DNA from: Paraburkholderia mimosarum LMG 23256 = NBRC 106338
GTDB lineage: Bacteria > Pseudomonadota > Gammaproteobacteria > Burkholderiales > Burkholderiaceae
NCBI RefSeq assembly: GCF_000739815.1
Contig: NZ_BBJJ01000008.1
Coordinates: 1 to 64,000 of the forward strand
DNA length: 64,000 nucleotides
Direction: 5' to 3'
The notes beneath the pieces were generated by a model. The model made no database searches and had not been told where the DNA came from. It was given only the letters and a program-made list of their open reading frames with translations. The first letter of the stretch is position 1. Every line of letters starts with the position of its first letter. A program made the translations under genes and the position numbers. Positions 1 through 7,860 of this stretch are shown here, piece after piece.

Positions 1-1
1 G

Positions 2-1372
2 CCTGCCGCAGCGGCTGCTGCTGCACCGGCACCGGCCGCTGCACCGGCCGCCGCGGGCGGCGGCGCGCAAACCGTCAAGGTGCCGGACATCGGCGACTAT
101 AAGGACGTGCCCGTCATCGAGGTCGGCGTGAAGGTCGGCGACCGTGTCGAGAAGGAGCAGTCGCTCGTCACGCTCGAATCGGACAAGGCGACGATGGACG
201 TGCCGAGCCCGGTGGCCGGCGTCGTCAAGGCAATCCTGGTCAAGGTCGGCGACAACGTGTCGGAAGGCACGGAGATCGTCGTCGTCGAAGCGGAAGGTGC
301 TTCGGCTGCGGCCGCCGCGCCGGCTGCGAAGCCCGTCGAACTGCCGTCGGACGCGCCTGCGCCGGCAGCAGCCCAGCCCGCGCCTGCCGCACCGTCGGCG
401 CTCGCACAGGCGCCGATCATCCCGGCTGGCGAAGGCGGCGCGCGCCGTCCGAGCCATGCCTCGCCCTCGGTGCGCAAGTTCGCGCGCGAACTCGGCGTGG
501 ACGTCGCCCGCGTGACGGGTACGGGTCCGAAGGGCCGCATTACCCAGGACGACGTCACCGCGTTCGTGAAGGGCGTGATGACGGGCGCGCTCGCCGCGCC
601 TGCCGGCGCTGCAGCCGCTCCCGTCGCAGGTGGCGCGGGCCTGAACCTGCTGCCGTGGCCGAAGGTCGACTTCACGAAGTTCGGCCCGATCGACACGCAG
701 CCGCTCTCGCGCATCAAGAAGATTTCCGGCGCGAACCTGCACCGCAACTGGGTCATGATCCCGCACGTCACGAACAACGACGAAGCGGACATCACCGAGC
801 TCGAAGCGCTGCGCGTGCAGCTGAACAAGGAGAACGAGAAGGCAGGCGTGAAATTCACGATGCTCGCGTTCGTCATCAAGGCCTGCGTCGCGGCGCTCAA
901 GAAGTTCCCGACCTTCAACGCGAGCCTCGACGGCGACAACCTCGTCTTCAAGCAGTACTACCACATCGGCTTCGCCGCCGACACGCCGAACGGCCTCGTC
1001 GTCCCCGTGATCCGCGACGCGGACAAGAAGGGTCTCGTCGACATCGCGAAGGAAATGGCCGACCTCTCGAAGCTCGCGCGCGAAGGCAAGCTCAAGCCCG
1101 ACCAGATGCAGGGCGGCTGCTTCTCGATCTCGTCGCTCGGCGGCATCGGCGGCACGCATTTCACGCCGATCATCAATGCGCCGGAAGTCGCGATTCTCGG
1201 TCTGTCGAAGAGCGCCATGAAGCCGGTGTGGGACGGCAAGCAGTTCGTGCCGCGCCTCACGCTGCCGCTCTCGCTCTCGTACGACCACCGCGTGATCGAC
1301 GGCGCGGCTGCCGCGCGTTTCAACGCGTACCTCGCTTCGATCCTCGGCGATTTCCGCCGCGTGATTCTGTAA
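2..1372 (+). CDS. aceF: Pyruvate dehydrogenase E2, dihydrolipoamide acetyltransferase (5' end outside window)
   Basis: Transfers the acetyl group from lipoamide to CoA as the core of the pyruvate dehydrogenase complex. The frame is open from base 2, so the N-terminus is missing. The 456 visible residues begin with an Ala/Pro linker, which implies another lipoyl domain upstream. Then come a lipoyl domain (DIGDYKDVPVIEV; lipoylated Lys in ESDKATMDV), a second Ala/Pro linker, a peripheral subunit-binding domain (SPSVRKFARELGVD...GPKGRI) and the catalytic acyltransferase domain ending in the active-site motif DHRVIDGA. The E3 gene follows 91 bp downstream on the same strand, as in PDH operons; the E1 gene aceE should lie just upstream of the window. 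Confidence 0.97.
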   Translation, partial: PAAAAAAAPAPAAAPAAAGGGAQTVKVPDIGDYKDVPVIEVGVKVGDRVEKEQSLVTLESDKATMDVPSPVAGVVKAILVKVGDNVSEGTEIVVVEAEGASAAAAAPAAKPVELPSDAPAPAAAQPAPAAPSALAQAPIIPAGEGGARRPSHASPSVRKFARELGVDVARVTGTGPKGRITQDDVTAFVKGVMTGALAAPAGAAAAPVAGGAGLNLLPWPKVDFTKFGPIDTQPLSRIKKISGANLHRNWVMIPHVTNNDEADITELEALRVQLNKENEKAGVKFTMLAFVIKACVAALKKFPTFNASLDGDNLVFKQYYHIGFAADTPNGLVVPVIRDADKKGLVDIAKEMADLSKLAREGKLKPDQMQGGCFSISSLGGIGGTHFTPIINAPEVAILGLSKSAMKPVWDGKQFVPRLTLPLSLSYDHRVIDGAAAARFNAYLASILGDFRRVIL

Positions 1373-1463
1373 AACCGCATCGACCGGCTTACGCTGGCGG
1401 CGCCGCACGTGTGAATGCGTGCGCGCCGCGGCGGGCGCGGCCGGTCGTCCAAAAGGGGACACC

Positions 1464-3230
1464 ATGAGTCTCGTCGAAGTGAAAGTGCCGGATATCGGCG
1501 ACTTCAAGGACATCGACGTCATCGAAGTCAACATCAAGGCCGGTGACGTGATCGAGAAAGAACAGACGCTGCTCTCGCTCGAGTCGGACAAGGCCACGAT
1601 GGAAGTGCCGAGCGATGTCGCGGGCACCGTCAAGGAAGTGAAGATCAAGGCCGGCGACAAGGCGTCGCAAGGCACGGTGATCGCACTGGTCGAGGCTTCG
1701 GAAGGCGCAGCGGCGCCGGCGCCGAAGGCTGAGGCGCCCAAGGCTGAAGCACCCAAGGCCGCCGAAGCACCGAAGGCAGCTGCGCCGGCGCCGCAGGCCG
1801 GCAGTTTCAGCGGCAACGCGGACGTCGAGTGCGACATGCTCGTGCTCGGCGCGGGCCCCGGCGGCTACTCGGCGGCGTTCCGCTCCGCCGACCTCGGCAT
1901 GAAGACCGTGCTGGTCGAGCGTTATTCGACGCTCGGCGGCGTCTGCCTGAACGTGGGCTGCATTCCGTCGAAGGCGCTGCTGCACACGGCGCTCGTGATC
2001 GACGAAGCCGAAGAGCTCGCCTCGCACGGCATCACGTTCGGCAAGCCGCAAATCGATCTCGACCGCCTGCGCGACTTCAAGTCGGGCGTCGTCAAGAAGC
2101 TCACCGGTGGCCTCGCCGGCATGGCCAAGGCGCGCAAGGTCGAAGTCGTGACGGGCGTGGGCGCGTTCCTCGATCCGCACCACATGGAAGTGGTGGGCGA
2201 GGGCGGCAAGAAGATCGTCAGGTTCAAGCAGGCGATCATCGCGGCGGGCTCGCAGGCCGTGAAGCTGCCGTTCATGCCGGAAGACCCGCGCGTGGTCGAT
2301 TCGACCGGCGCGCTGGAGTTGCGCCAGATTCCGCAGAAGATGCTCGTCATCGGCGGCGGCATCATCGGGCTGGAAATGGCGACGGTCTATGCGACGCTCG
2401 GCGCGCAGATCGACGTCGTGGAAATGCTCGACGTCCTCATGGCCGGTGCGGACCGCGATCTCGTGAAGGTCTGGGAGAAGTACAACGCGAAGCGCTTCGC
2501 GAACGTCATGCTCAAGACCAAAACCACGAAGGCCGAGGCGAAGCAGGACGGCATCTATGTGAGCTTCGAAGGCGAGAAGGCGCCGGCCGAGGCGCAGCGC
2601 TACGACCTCGTGCTCGTGGCCGTGGGCCGCTCGCCCAACGGCAAGAAGATCGGCGCGGACAAGGCGGGCGTGGCGGTGACGGATCGCGGCTTCATCGAAG
2701 TCGACAAGCAGATGCGCACCAACGTGCCGCACATCTTCGCGATCGGCGACGTGGTCGGGCAGCCGATGCTCGCGCATAAGGCCGTGCACGAAGGCCATGT
2801 GGCGGCGGAAGCCGCGCACGGCGAGAAGGCGTACTTCGACGCACTGCAGATTCCTTCGGTGGCCTACACCGATCCGGAAGTGGCGTGGGCCGGCAAGACC
2901 GAGGACCAGTGCAAGGCCGAAGGCATCAAGTACGGCAAGGCCGTGTTCCCGTGGGCCGCTTCGGGCCGCGCGATCGCCAACGGCCGCGACGAGGGCTTCA
3001 CGAAGCTGATCTTCGACGAAGAGACGCATCGCGTGATCGGCGGCGGCATCGTCGGCCTGAACGCGGGCGACCTCATCAGCGAAGTGTGCCTCGCGGTGGA
3101 AATGGGCGCGGACGCGACCGACATCGGCAAGACGATCCACCCGCACCCGACGCTGGGCGAGTCGATCGGCATGGCTGCGGAGCTGTATGAAGGCGTGTGT
3201 ACCGACTTGCCGCCGCAAAAGAAGAAGTAA
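1464..3230 (+). CDS. lpdA: Dihydrolipoamide dehydrogenase (E3) with N-terminal lipoyl domain
   Basis: Reoxidises dihydrolipoamide of the PDH complex with FAD and NAD+. The 588 residues exceed the usual ~475 because a lipoyl domain (residues 1-80, Lys43 in ESDKATMEV) and an Ala/Pro/Lys-rich linker with repeated APKAE units precede the reductase. The reductase shows the FAD motif GAGPGGY (near residue 129), redox Cys161/Cys166 in CLNVGC, an NAD-binding GGGIIG, the GDVVG motif and catalytic His561/Glu566 in HPTLGE. The ATG at 1464 was chosen because AAAAGGGG lies just before it and the lipoyl domain begins there. Lipoyl-E3 fusions are known in Neisseria and Ralstonia relatives. Confidence 0.97.
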   Translation: MSLVEVKVPDIGDFKDIDVIEVNIKAGDVIEKEQTLLSLESDKATMEVPSDVAGTVKEVKIKAGDKASQGTVIALVEASEGAAAPAPKAEAPKAEAPKAAEAPKAAAPAPQAGSFSGNADVECDMLVLGAGPGGYSAAFRSADLGMKTVLVERYSTLGGVCLNVGCIPSKALLHTALVIDEAEELASHGITFGKPQIDLDRLRDFKSGVVKKLTGGLAGMAKARKVEVVTGVGAFLDPHHMEVVGEGGKKIVRFKQAIIAAGSQAVKLPFMPEDPRVVDSTGALELRQIPQKMLVIGGGIIGLEMATVYATLGAQIDVVEMLDVLMAGADRDLVKVWEKYNAKRFANVMLKTKTTKAEAKQDGIYVSFEGEKAPAEAQRYDLVLVAVGRSPNGKKIGADKAGVAVTDRGFIEVDKQMRTNVPHIFAIGDVVGQPMLAHKAVHEGHVAAEAAHGEKAYFDALQIPSVAYTDPEVAWAGKTEDQCKAEGIKYGKAVFPWAASGRAIANGRDEGFTKLIFDEETHRVIGGGIVGLNAGDLISEVCLAVEMGADATDIGKTIHPHPTLGESIGMAAELYEGVCTDLPPQKKK

Positions 3231-3269
3231 GCTCGTGCCGCGCCGCCTCACCGGGCGGCGCCCATGAAG

Positions 3270-3301
3270 AAACGGCGCACTCCGCGAGGAGTGCGCCGTT
3301 T
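3270..3301 (+). terminator. Rho-independent terminator after lpdA
   Basis: A perfect 14-bp stem (AAACGGCGCACTCC / GGAGTGCGCCGTTT) with a GCGA loop sits 40 bp after the lpdA stop. The U-tract is broken (GTTTGCATTT). Confidence 0.8.
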
Positions 3302-3361
3302 GCATTTGGGGTAACGCTGTGTGCCGCGTGGTCCTGCCGGTGCTACGAGAGGCGCCTGAGC

Positions 3362-3390
3362 GTAAAAAGAAATCCCGGTCGGCGACCGGG
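3362..3390 (-). terminator. Rho-independent terminator of the phasin gene
   Basis: Read on the minus strand, CCCGGTC-gcc-GACCGGG is followed by ATTTCTTTTT, a GC stem with a U-rich tail, about 95 bp past the phasin stop. With the lpdA hairpin it insulates the two convergent genes. Confidence 0.75.
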
Positions 3391-3483
3391 CAAGTGGCAC
3401 GCCGTGAGGCATGCCGGAGCGTTCAGGTCCGGCATCGGGCGCCGCGCTGTTTCAGTGCGGGCCCCGGGTTCGACGCACTACGT

Positions 3484-4059
3484 TCAGACCGGCTTCTTGG
3501 TGGCCGAAGCGGCAGCCGAGCGCGAAGCCTGTGCGGCGGCCTTGCTGGCGGCGGCGGTGGCGGCGTTGAAGTTGCTTTCGGCCATTTCCACGGCTTGCTT
3601 CGTGGCCTTGTGGACCGTTTCGTAGGTCGTGTTCGCGGCGTTGATGGCCGACTTGATCACGGCGACCGCGGTTTCCGAGCCAGCCGGCGCATTCTTCGCG
3701 ACGTTATCGACGAGCGACTGAACCTTGCGGTTCTGCTCTTCGTAGTGGGCTTCGGCGACCTTCGCAAACTCGGCCTGGGTGGCCGAGGCGATTTCATACA
3801 CGTGACGGCCATACGACAGCAGCTTTTCGGTCAGCGGCTGGGCATAGCTCGTTTGCAGGGCCAGGAATTCCTGCGCGTCCTTGACCGACAGTGCGCGCTG
3901 GGCGTGTTCCTGCGTTTCCGCCAGATTCGAGCGGACAGCCTGAAGGTTCAATTCGACGAGCTTTTCCACGCCTTCGAATGCCTTGCCGGTGAGGCCGAAC
4001 AGGGTTTCGACGTTGGCTTTCTGGGCAGCGGCGAATTGCTCAGGGGTCAGCAGACTCAT
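3484..4059 (-). CDS. phaP: Phasin family protein (PHA granule-associated)
   Basis: Phasins coat polyhydroxyalkanoate granules and control their size and number. The 191-residue product starts [20 protein letters not shown] and contains the typical phasin_2 core: a long amphipathic helical region rich in Ala, Glu and Lys, with the family-like stretch [16 protein letters not shown]. The C-terminus is Ala/Ser/Lys rich. There are no membrane segments or Cys. I chose the ATG at 4059 because AGGAG precedes it; a longer upstream frame would run through the leader. No PHA synthase or PhaR gene is in the window. The promoter has two matching operators (4143-4157 and 4201-4215). Confidence 0.93.
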   Translation of the reverse strand: MSLLTPEQFAAAQKANVETLFGLTGKAFEGVEKLVELNLQAVRSNLAETQEHAQRALSVKDAQEFLALQTSYAQPLTEKLLSYGRHVYEIASATQAEFAKVAEAHYEEQNRKVQSLVDNVAKNAPAGSETAVAVIKSAINAANTTYETVHKATKQAVEMAESNFNAATAAASKAAAQASRSAAASATKKPV

Positions 4060-4142
4060 GTTTACGCTCCTGGATTGGTCGGCGGCCTTCTTGGGTCGCC
4101 TGAAGTAAGAAGTGGCACTACGCTGGTGCTCTGTCGCTCGCG

Positions 4143-4157
4143 TTGTGCGTCGCAACA
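4143..4157. promoter_or_regulatory. Candidate PhaR-type operator, downstream half of a pair
   Basis: The near-palindrome TTGTGCGTCGCAACA lies just downstream of the phasin -10 box, at about +2 to +16 of the inferred start. It matches 13 of 15 positions of the reverse complement of the element at 4201-4215. Position and duplication fit repression by the PHA-responsive repressor PhaR as described for phaP in Cupriavidus; the assignment to PhaR is inference. Confidence 0.5.
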
Positions 4158-4165
4158 TTACCTCG

Positions 4166-4193
4166 ATTTTAGGATCTCACGGAAGAAAGTCAA
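4166..4193 (-). promoter_or_regulatory. Sigma70-type promoter of the phasin gene
   Basis: On the minus strand, TTGACT (4193-4188) is followed by a 16-bp spacer and TAAAAT (4171-4166). The inferred start near 4159 gives a leader of about 100 nt before the phasin ATG at 4059. It is the only near-consensus pair upstream of the gene. Confidence 0.7.
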
Positions 4194-4200
4194 GATTTTT

Positions 4201-4215
4201 TGGTGCGTCGCACAA
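4201..4215. promoter_or_regulatory. Candidate PhaR-type operator, upstream half of a pair
   Basis: TGGTGCGTCGCACAA has a strong GTGCG/CGCAC palindromic core and ends 7 bp upstream of the phasin -35 box. Together with 4143-4157 it brackets the promoter, which suggests bound repressor on both sides of RNA polymerase. Confidence 0.5.
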
Positions 4216-4676
4216 TCTCAACAAATTATTATTAAACAAACACTTATGCATGATGGTTAGGAGGGCTGCGACAATCGCGACAGCAACCAGTGCGCGGGCT
4301 CGGGGCGCGGCGGAGAACCGCTTTCTGCAAGGTGCGCCTGATCTCGCGGGAAAGCAGATGCGGGATTTCACCGAATGCGTCTACCGAATTGCTACATGGA
4401 ACGTTAATGATCTATTGCAGTCGAACGCGTGTCGCGCGGCACGGCGACACCGGTGGTCAGGCGGTTCATCCGCATTTTCCTCAGTTCAAGTTCTGTACGA
4501 CGAACGCCGTTAACGCAGCAAGCGCACTTTGCGTGCGCCGTAAGCGTTCTCAGCAAGCGGCGTCGTGGCGGGGGGATTGTCTGCCTCCATCGAACGCAAT
4601 CGAACGCGGGAAGTGCATTGATCTGCTCAATCGAAGGTCATATTTCGGTTTAATGAGCGCCGATAAGTGCTTCAAT
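4216..4676. other. AT-richer intergenic region between phasin and pbpG; no gene seen
   Basis: About 460 bp with visibly lower GC than the flanks. It holds short direct repeats of TCGAACGC (near 4420, 4590 and 4600) and a small hairpin GCGCAC-tttgc-GTGCGC (near 4520) without a U-tract. Short frames on both strands lack ribosome sites and protein-like composition. It probably holds upstream control sequence for the two divergent genes. Confidence 0.6.
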
Positions 4677-4705
4677 TTGCGAATTTTTTGTGGTTTTACT
4701 ACACT
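4677..4705 (+). promoter_or_regulatory. Sigma70-type promoter of pbpG
   Basis: TTGCGA (4677-4682), a 17-bp T-rich spacer and TACACT (4700-4705). The inferred start near 4712 is about 30 nt before the ATG at 4741. Confidence 0.6.
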
Positions 4706-4740
4706 TGGCGAACGATCCCGCCGCTCCATCAAGAACACCA

Positions 4741-5919
4741 ATGAAATCCGACAAGCTCCTGTCGTTCTCACTGATGCCGTCGTCGGTCATCAGCGCCGCG
4801 TTGTCGGTTGCTGTGTCCGTCGCCATCGGTGCGACGCTCGTGGCGCCCGAAGGCGCCTTTGCTGCGTCGCAAGACGCCGCGCCGGCCAAAACGGCCAAGG
4901 CGAAGAAAGCCAGCAAGAAGGTTGCGAAGGCCGAGCCGGCAACGGCCGGCAACCAGGCGGCCACAACCCGCAGCGCCGCCTCGAAGGAAGACGTTGCGCG
5001 CCCGGTGGCGAAAAAACGCCGCGTCACCTACACGATGAACGGTCGCCATCATTCGGCGATGCGCCGCGTGGCGTTCGAGCCGCGCCAGCCGACGGTCGGC
5101 CAGGCCTTCGGCCTGCACGAGACGCCCGACTCGCTGATGCTGCGTTCGGGTGTGGCCTACGTGGTCGACCAGAACACGCTCGAGCCGCTCTTCGACAAGA
5201 ATTCGCATGCGGTTGTGCCGATCGCCTCGATCACGAAGCTGATGACCGCCATGGTCGTGCTCGATTCCAAGGCGCCCCTCTCGGAATCGATCGAAGTGAC
5301 CGATGAAGACCGCGATTACGAGAAGAACACGGGTTCGCGTCTCTCGGTGGGTTCGGTGCTTTCGCGTGAAGACATGCTGCACATCGCGTTGATGGCCTCG
5401 GAAAACCGCGCGGCGGCGGCGCTCTCGCGCTACTACCCGGGTGGCCGTCCGGCGTTCATCGCGGCGATGAACGCGAAGGCGAAGCAGCTCGGCATGACCG
5501 ATACGCACTTCGAGAATTCCACGGGTCTGACGAGCCGCAACGTCGCCACCGCACGGGATCTCGTGAAGATGGTGAACGCGGCTTACCAATACCCGATGAT
5601 TCGCCAGTTCTCGACCGACCGCAGCTACGACGTGTTCACGGGCAAGCGCAATCTTGCCTACAACAGCACGAACGCGCTGGTGCGCAACGCCTCGTGGGAC
5701 ATCGGCCTCCAGAAGACCGGCTTCATCAACGAAGCCGGTGAGTGCCTCGTCATGCAATCCACGATCCACAATCGTCCGGTGATCATGGTGCTGCTCGATT
5801 CGAGCGGCAAGTACTCGCGCTTCGCGGATGCTACGCGCGTGCGTACATGGCTCGACAATGGCGGCGCCGACCAGCAGCCGCGTATCACGAGTGCGGATGC
5901 AAGCGGTCCCGGCACCTGA
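4741..5919 (+). CDS. pbpG: D-alanyl-D-alanine endopeptidase, PBP7 type (peptidase S11)
   Basis: A periplasmic serine DD-endopeptidase that cuts peptidoglycan cross-links during wall growth. The 392 residues start with a signal peptide (hydrophobic core about 11-40, likely cleavage near AFA-A at 41). A Lys/Ala-rich segment follows, then the S11 domain with all three penicillin-binding motifs: Ser163-I-T-Lys166, Ser220-Glu-Asn222 and Lys325-Thr-Gly327. The ATG at 4741 is used because it opens directly into the signal peptide; a frame extension to 4690 overlaps the promoter. Monocistronic, between its own promoter and the terminator at 5981. It lacks the C-terminal membrane anchor of DacA-type carboxypeptidases, as expected for PBP7. 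Confidence 0.93.
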   Translation: MKSDKLLSFSLMPSSVISAALSVAVSVAIGATLVAPEGAFAASQDAAPAKTAKAKKASKKVAKAEPATAGNQAATTRSAASKEDVARPVAKKRRVTYTMNGRHHSAMRRVAFEPRQPTVGQAFGLHETPDSLMLRSGVAYVVDQNTLEPLFDKNSHAVVPIASITKLMTAMVVLDSKAPLSESIEVTDEDRDYEKNTGSRLSVGSVLSREDMLHIALMASENRAAAALSRYYPGGRPAFIAAMNAKAKQLGMTDTHFENSTGLTSRNVATARDLVKMVNAAYQYPMIRQFSTDRSYDVFTGKRNLAYNSTNALVRNASWDIGLQKTGFINEAGECLVMQSTIHNRPVIMVLLDSSGKYSRFADATRVRTWLDNGGADQQPRITSADASGPGT

Positions 5920-5980
5920 GCGGTAGTCCGGCACACAGCGTGCCGATGCGCGAGTTGCGGACTGGTTTCGCACCGCAACG

Positions 5981-6012
5981 AAAACGCCCCGCAATCGCGG
6001 GGCGTTTTGCTT
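5981..6012. terminator. Bidirectional terminator between pbpG and the iclR-type gene
   Basis: Perfect 12-bp stem AAAACGCCCCGC / GCGGGGCGTTTT with an aatc loop. T-rich tails exist on both strands (TTTTGCTTT on plus, TTTTCGTT on minus), serving the two convergent genes. Confidence 0.9.
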
Positions 6013-6072
6013 TGAGAGGTTGCCGCTCCGTTCGTTTCCGTAAGCGGCTCTGGACGGCGGTCCTGGCGAGCT

Positions 6073-6873
6073 TCAGGCGGGCTGGGCGTTACCTTCGGCG
6101 GGCTCCGGGTGGTAGCCGAGCGACTCCGAAATGGTGAGCGCAGTCTTGCTCAACTGGCCGAGCCACGAATCCTGCAGGCGATCGGCCGGGGCCGAAAGCG
6201 AAAGGCCCGCCACCAGTTTGCCGGTGTCGTCGTAAATACCCGCCGCGATGCAGCGAACGCCCAGTTCGAGTTCTTCGTTATCGCGTGCGCAGAATTGCTG
6301 GCGCACATGAGCGAGTTCGCGCTCGAGGCGGCCCAGATCGGTAATGCTGTTGCGCGTATGGCCCGACAGGCCGGTACGCGTGGCGTAGGCTCGCACGCGG
6401 TTCGCCTCGTCGGCGGCGAGGAAGAGCTTGCCCACCGACGTGAGGTGCAACGGGGCGCGTCCGCCGATCGCGCGCACCACCTGCATGCCCGAACGCTCCG
6501 AGTAAGCGCGTTCTATATAGACGATCTCGTCGCCCTGGCGCACGGAAAGGTTGACGGTCTGGCCCGTGAGGCGGTGCAGTTCGCGCATGGGCGTGAGCGC
6601 CGCGTCGCGCACGGACAGTCGCGCTTTCACGAGGTTGCCGAGTTCGAGCAGGCGCATGCCGAGCCGGTACGTGCCGGGATCGGAACGGTCGACGAGACGG
6701 CAACTCACCATGTCGTTGAGGATGCGGTGCGCTGTCGAAGGATGCAGTTCGGTGCGTTGCGCAAGTTCCTTCAGGCTCACAGGGTCGCTATGCGCGGCCA
6801 GCGCGTCCAGCAGGCGCATCATGCGCTCGATCACCTGAATCGAGGTCTTCGGATCTGGATGGGTGTCGCTCAT
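6073..6873 (-). CDS. IclR-family transcriptional regulator, likely controlling lutAB
   Basis: The 266-residue protein has an N-terminal winged helix (SIQVIERMMRLLDAL, then SLKELAQRTELHPSTAHRIL, residues about 10-75) and a C-terminal effector-binding IclR domain (SVRQGDEIVYIERAYSERSGMQVVRAIG, GRAPLHLTSVGKLFLA, VRCIAAGIYDDTG). The ATG at 6873 opens MSDTHPDPKTSIQ; a longer frame would run into the divergent gene. It is transcribed away from lutA across a 188-bp intergenic region, the usual arrangement for a local regulator. A possible promoter is TTACTT-16-TACAAT on the minus strand (6938-6911). The effector cannot be read from the sequence; lactate or a related organic acid is inferred from the neighbours. 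Confidence 0.9.
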   Translation of the reverse strand: MSDTHPDPKTSIQVIERMMRLLDALAAHSDPVSLKELAQRTELHPSTAHRILNDMVSCRLVDRSDPGTYRLGMRLLELGNLVKARLSVRDAALTPMRELHRLTGQTVNLSVRQGDEIVYIERAYSERSGMQVVRAIGGRAPLHLTSVGKLFLAADEANRVRAYATRTGLSGHTRNSITDLGRLERELAHVRQQFCARDNEELELGVRCIAAGIYDDTGKLVAGLSLSAPADRLQDSWLGQLSKTALTISESLGYHPEPAEGNAQPA

Positions 6874-7061
6874 GGGTTCAGATTCGTTTGACGCGTGAGG
6901 CGGAAAAGGCATTGTATCTCGTATTGTGAAAAAAGTAAGCGCTTGGCGGCCGATGTGCGCTGCAGTGCGGAATATATTTAGCCGGCCAGGCAGCCCAGGC
7001 CCGCGTTGGTGACGGCGGCGAAACAGCGGATAATCGGGGACGGTTTTCACGAGGAGTTCCC

Positions 7062-7784
7062 ATGCGAGTCGGTCTGTTCGTCACCTGCCTCATCGACACG
7101 ATGCGCCCTGAAATTGGCTTTTCGACGCTGAAGCTGCTCGAAGATGCGGGCTACGAGGTCATCGTGCCGCCCGCGCAAACCTGCTGCGGTCAGCCGGCCT
7201 ATAACTCGGGGGAGCGGGCGATCGCTCGTGATCTCGCGGAAAAGACACTGCGCGAATTCGAGCAGTTCGACTACCTGGTGGTGCCGTCGGGCTCGTGCGG
7301 CGGCATGGTCCGAGTGCACTACGGCGACCTGTTCCGGGACGATCCAGAATTGATGGCGCGTTACGGCAAGCTGCGCGAGCGCGTGTATGAACTCACGGAT
7401 TTCCTCGTCAATGTCGCGAAGGTCGCGCTGCCCCAAGGGGAGTTCAACGGCCCCGTGACTTATCACGATTCGTGTTCCGGCCTGCGCGAACTCGGAGTGA
7501 AGGAACAGCCGCGCGCGCTGCTCGCCCAGCGCGGCGTGGAAGTGCGGGAAATGAAGGACTGCGAGCATTGCTGCGGCTTCGGCGGCACCTTTGCCGTGAA
7601 ATACGGCGATATCTCGACGGCCATTGCAGACGAAAAATGCGCGAATGTAGCGGCGACCGGTACGGGCGCCGTGGTGCTCGGCGACCTCGGCTGCATGCTG
7701 AACATCGAAGGTCGTTTGCGCCGCAACGGGGACACCGCCACGCGCGTGCTGCACATCGCGCAGGTGCTGGCCGGCGACGTTTGA
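7062..7784 (+). CDS. lutA: LutA/YkgE-type (Fe-S)-binding oxidoreductase subunit
   Basis: LutA is one of three subunits of the iron-sulfur L-lactate oxidation complex (LutABC in Bacillus, YkgEFG in E. coli). The 240 residues carry two CCG-type cysteine-rich domains: Cys41-Cys42-Gly in AQTCCGQPAYN, then GSCGG, DSCSGLRELG and CEHCCGFGGTF. There is no signal peptide or membrane segment, so it is cytoplasmic. GAGGAG precedes the ATG. It is divergent from an IclR regulator, and LutB follows 76 bp downstream on the same strand. Confidence 0.92.
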   Translation: MRVGLFVTCLIDTMRPEIGFSTLKLLEDAGYEVIVPPAQTCCGQPAYNSGERAIARDLAEKTLREFEQFDYLVVPSGSCGGMVRVHYGDLFRDDPELMARYGKLRERVYELTDFLVNVAKVALPQGEFNGPVTYHDSCSGLRELGVKEQPRALLAQRGVEVREMKDCEHCCGFGGTFAVKYGDISTAIADEKCANVAATGTGAVVLGDLGCMLNIEGRLRRNGDTATRVLHIAQVLAGDV

Positions 7785-7860
7785 CGCGCCGCTCGTCGTC
7801 GCCGATTCCTCGCCCATTCGTCACGCCTCGCCCGAACCCGCCCACCATTGCGCTGACACC

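Noticed and set aside
1389-3305. 638-codon open frame antisense to lpdA
   Set aside because: His/Arg/Leu-rich composition and exact overlap with lpdA show a high-GC shadow frame; no ribosome site.
4177-4371. Possible 64-residue membrane peptide on the minus strand upstream of the phasin gene
   Set aside because: It overlaps the phasin promoter and one operator and has no ribosome site; composition looks incidental.
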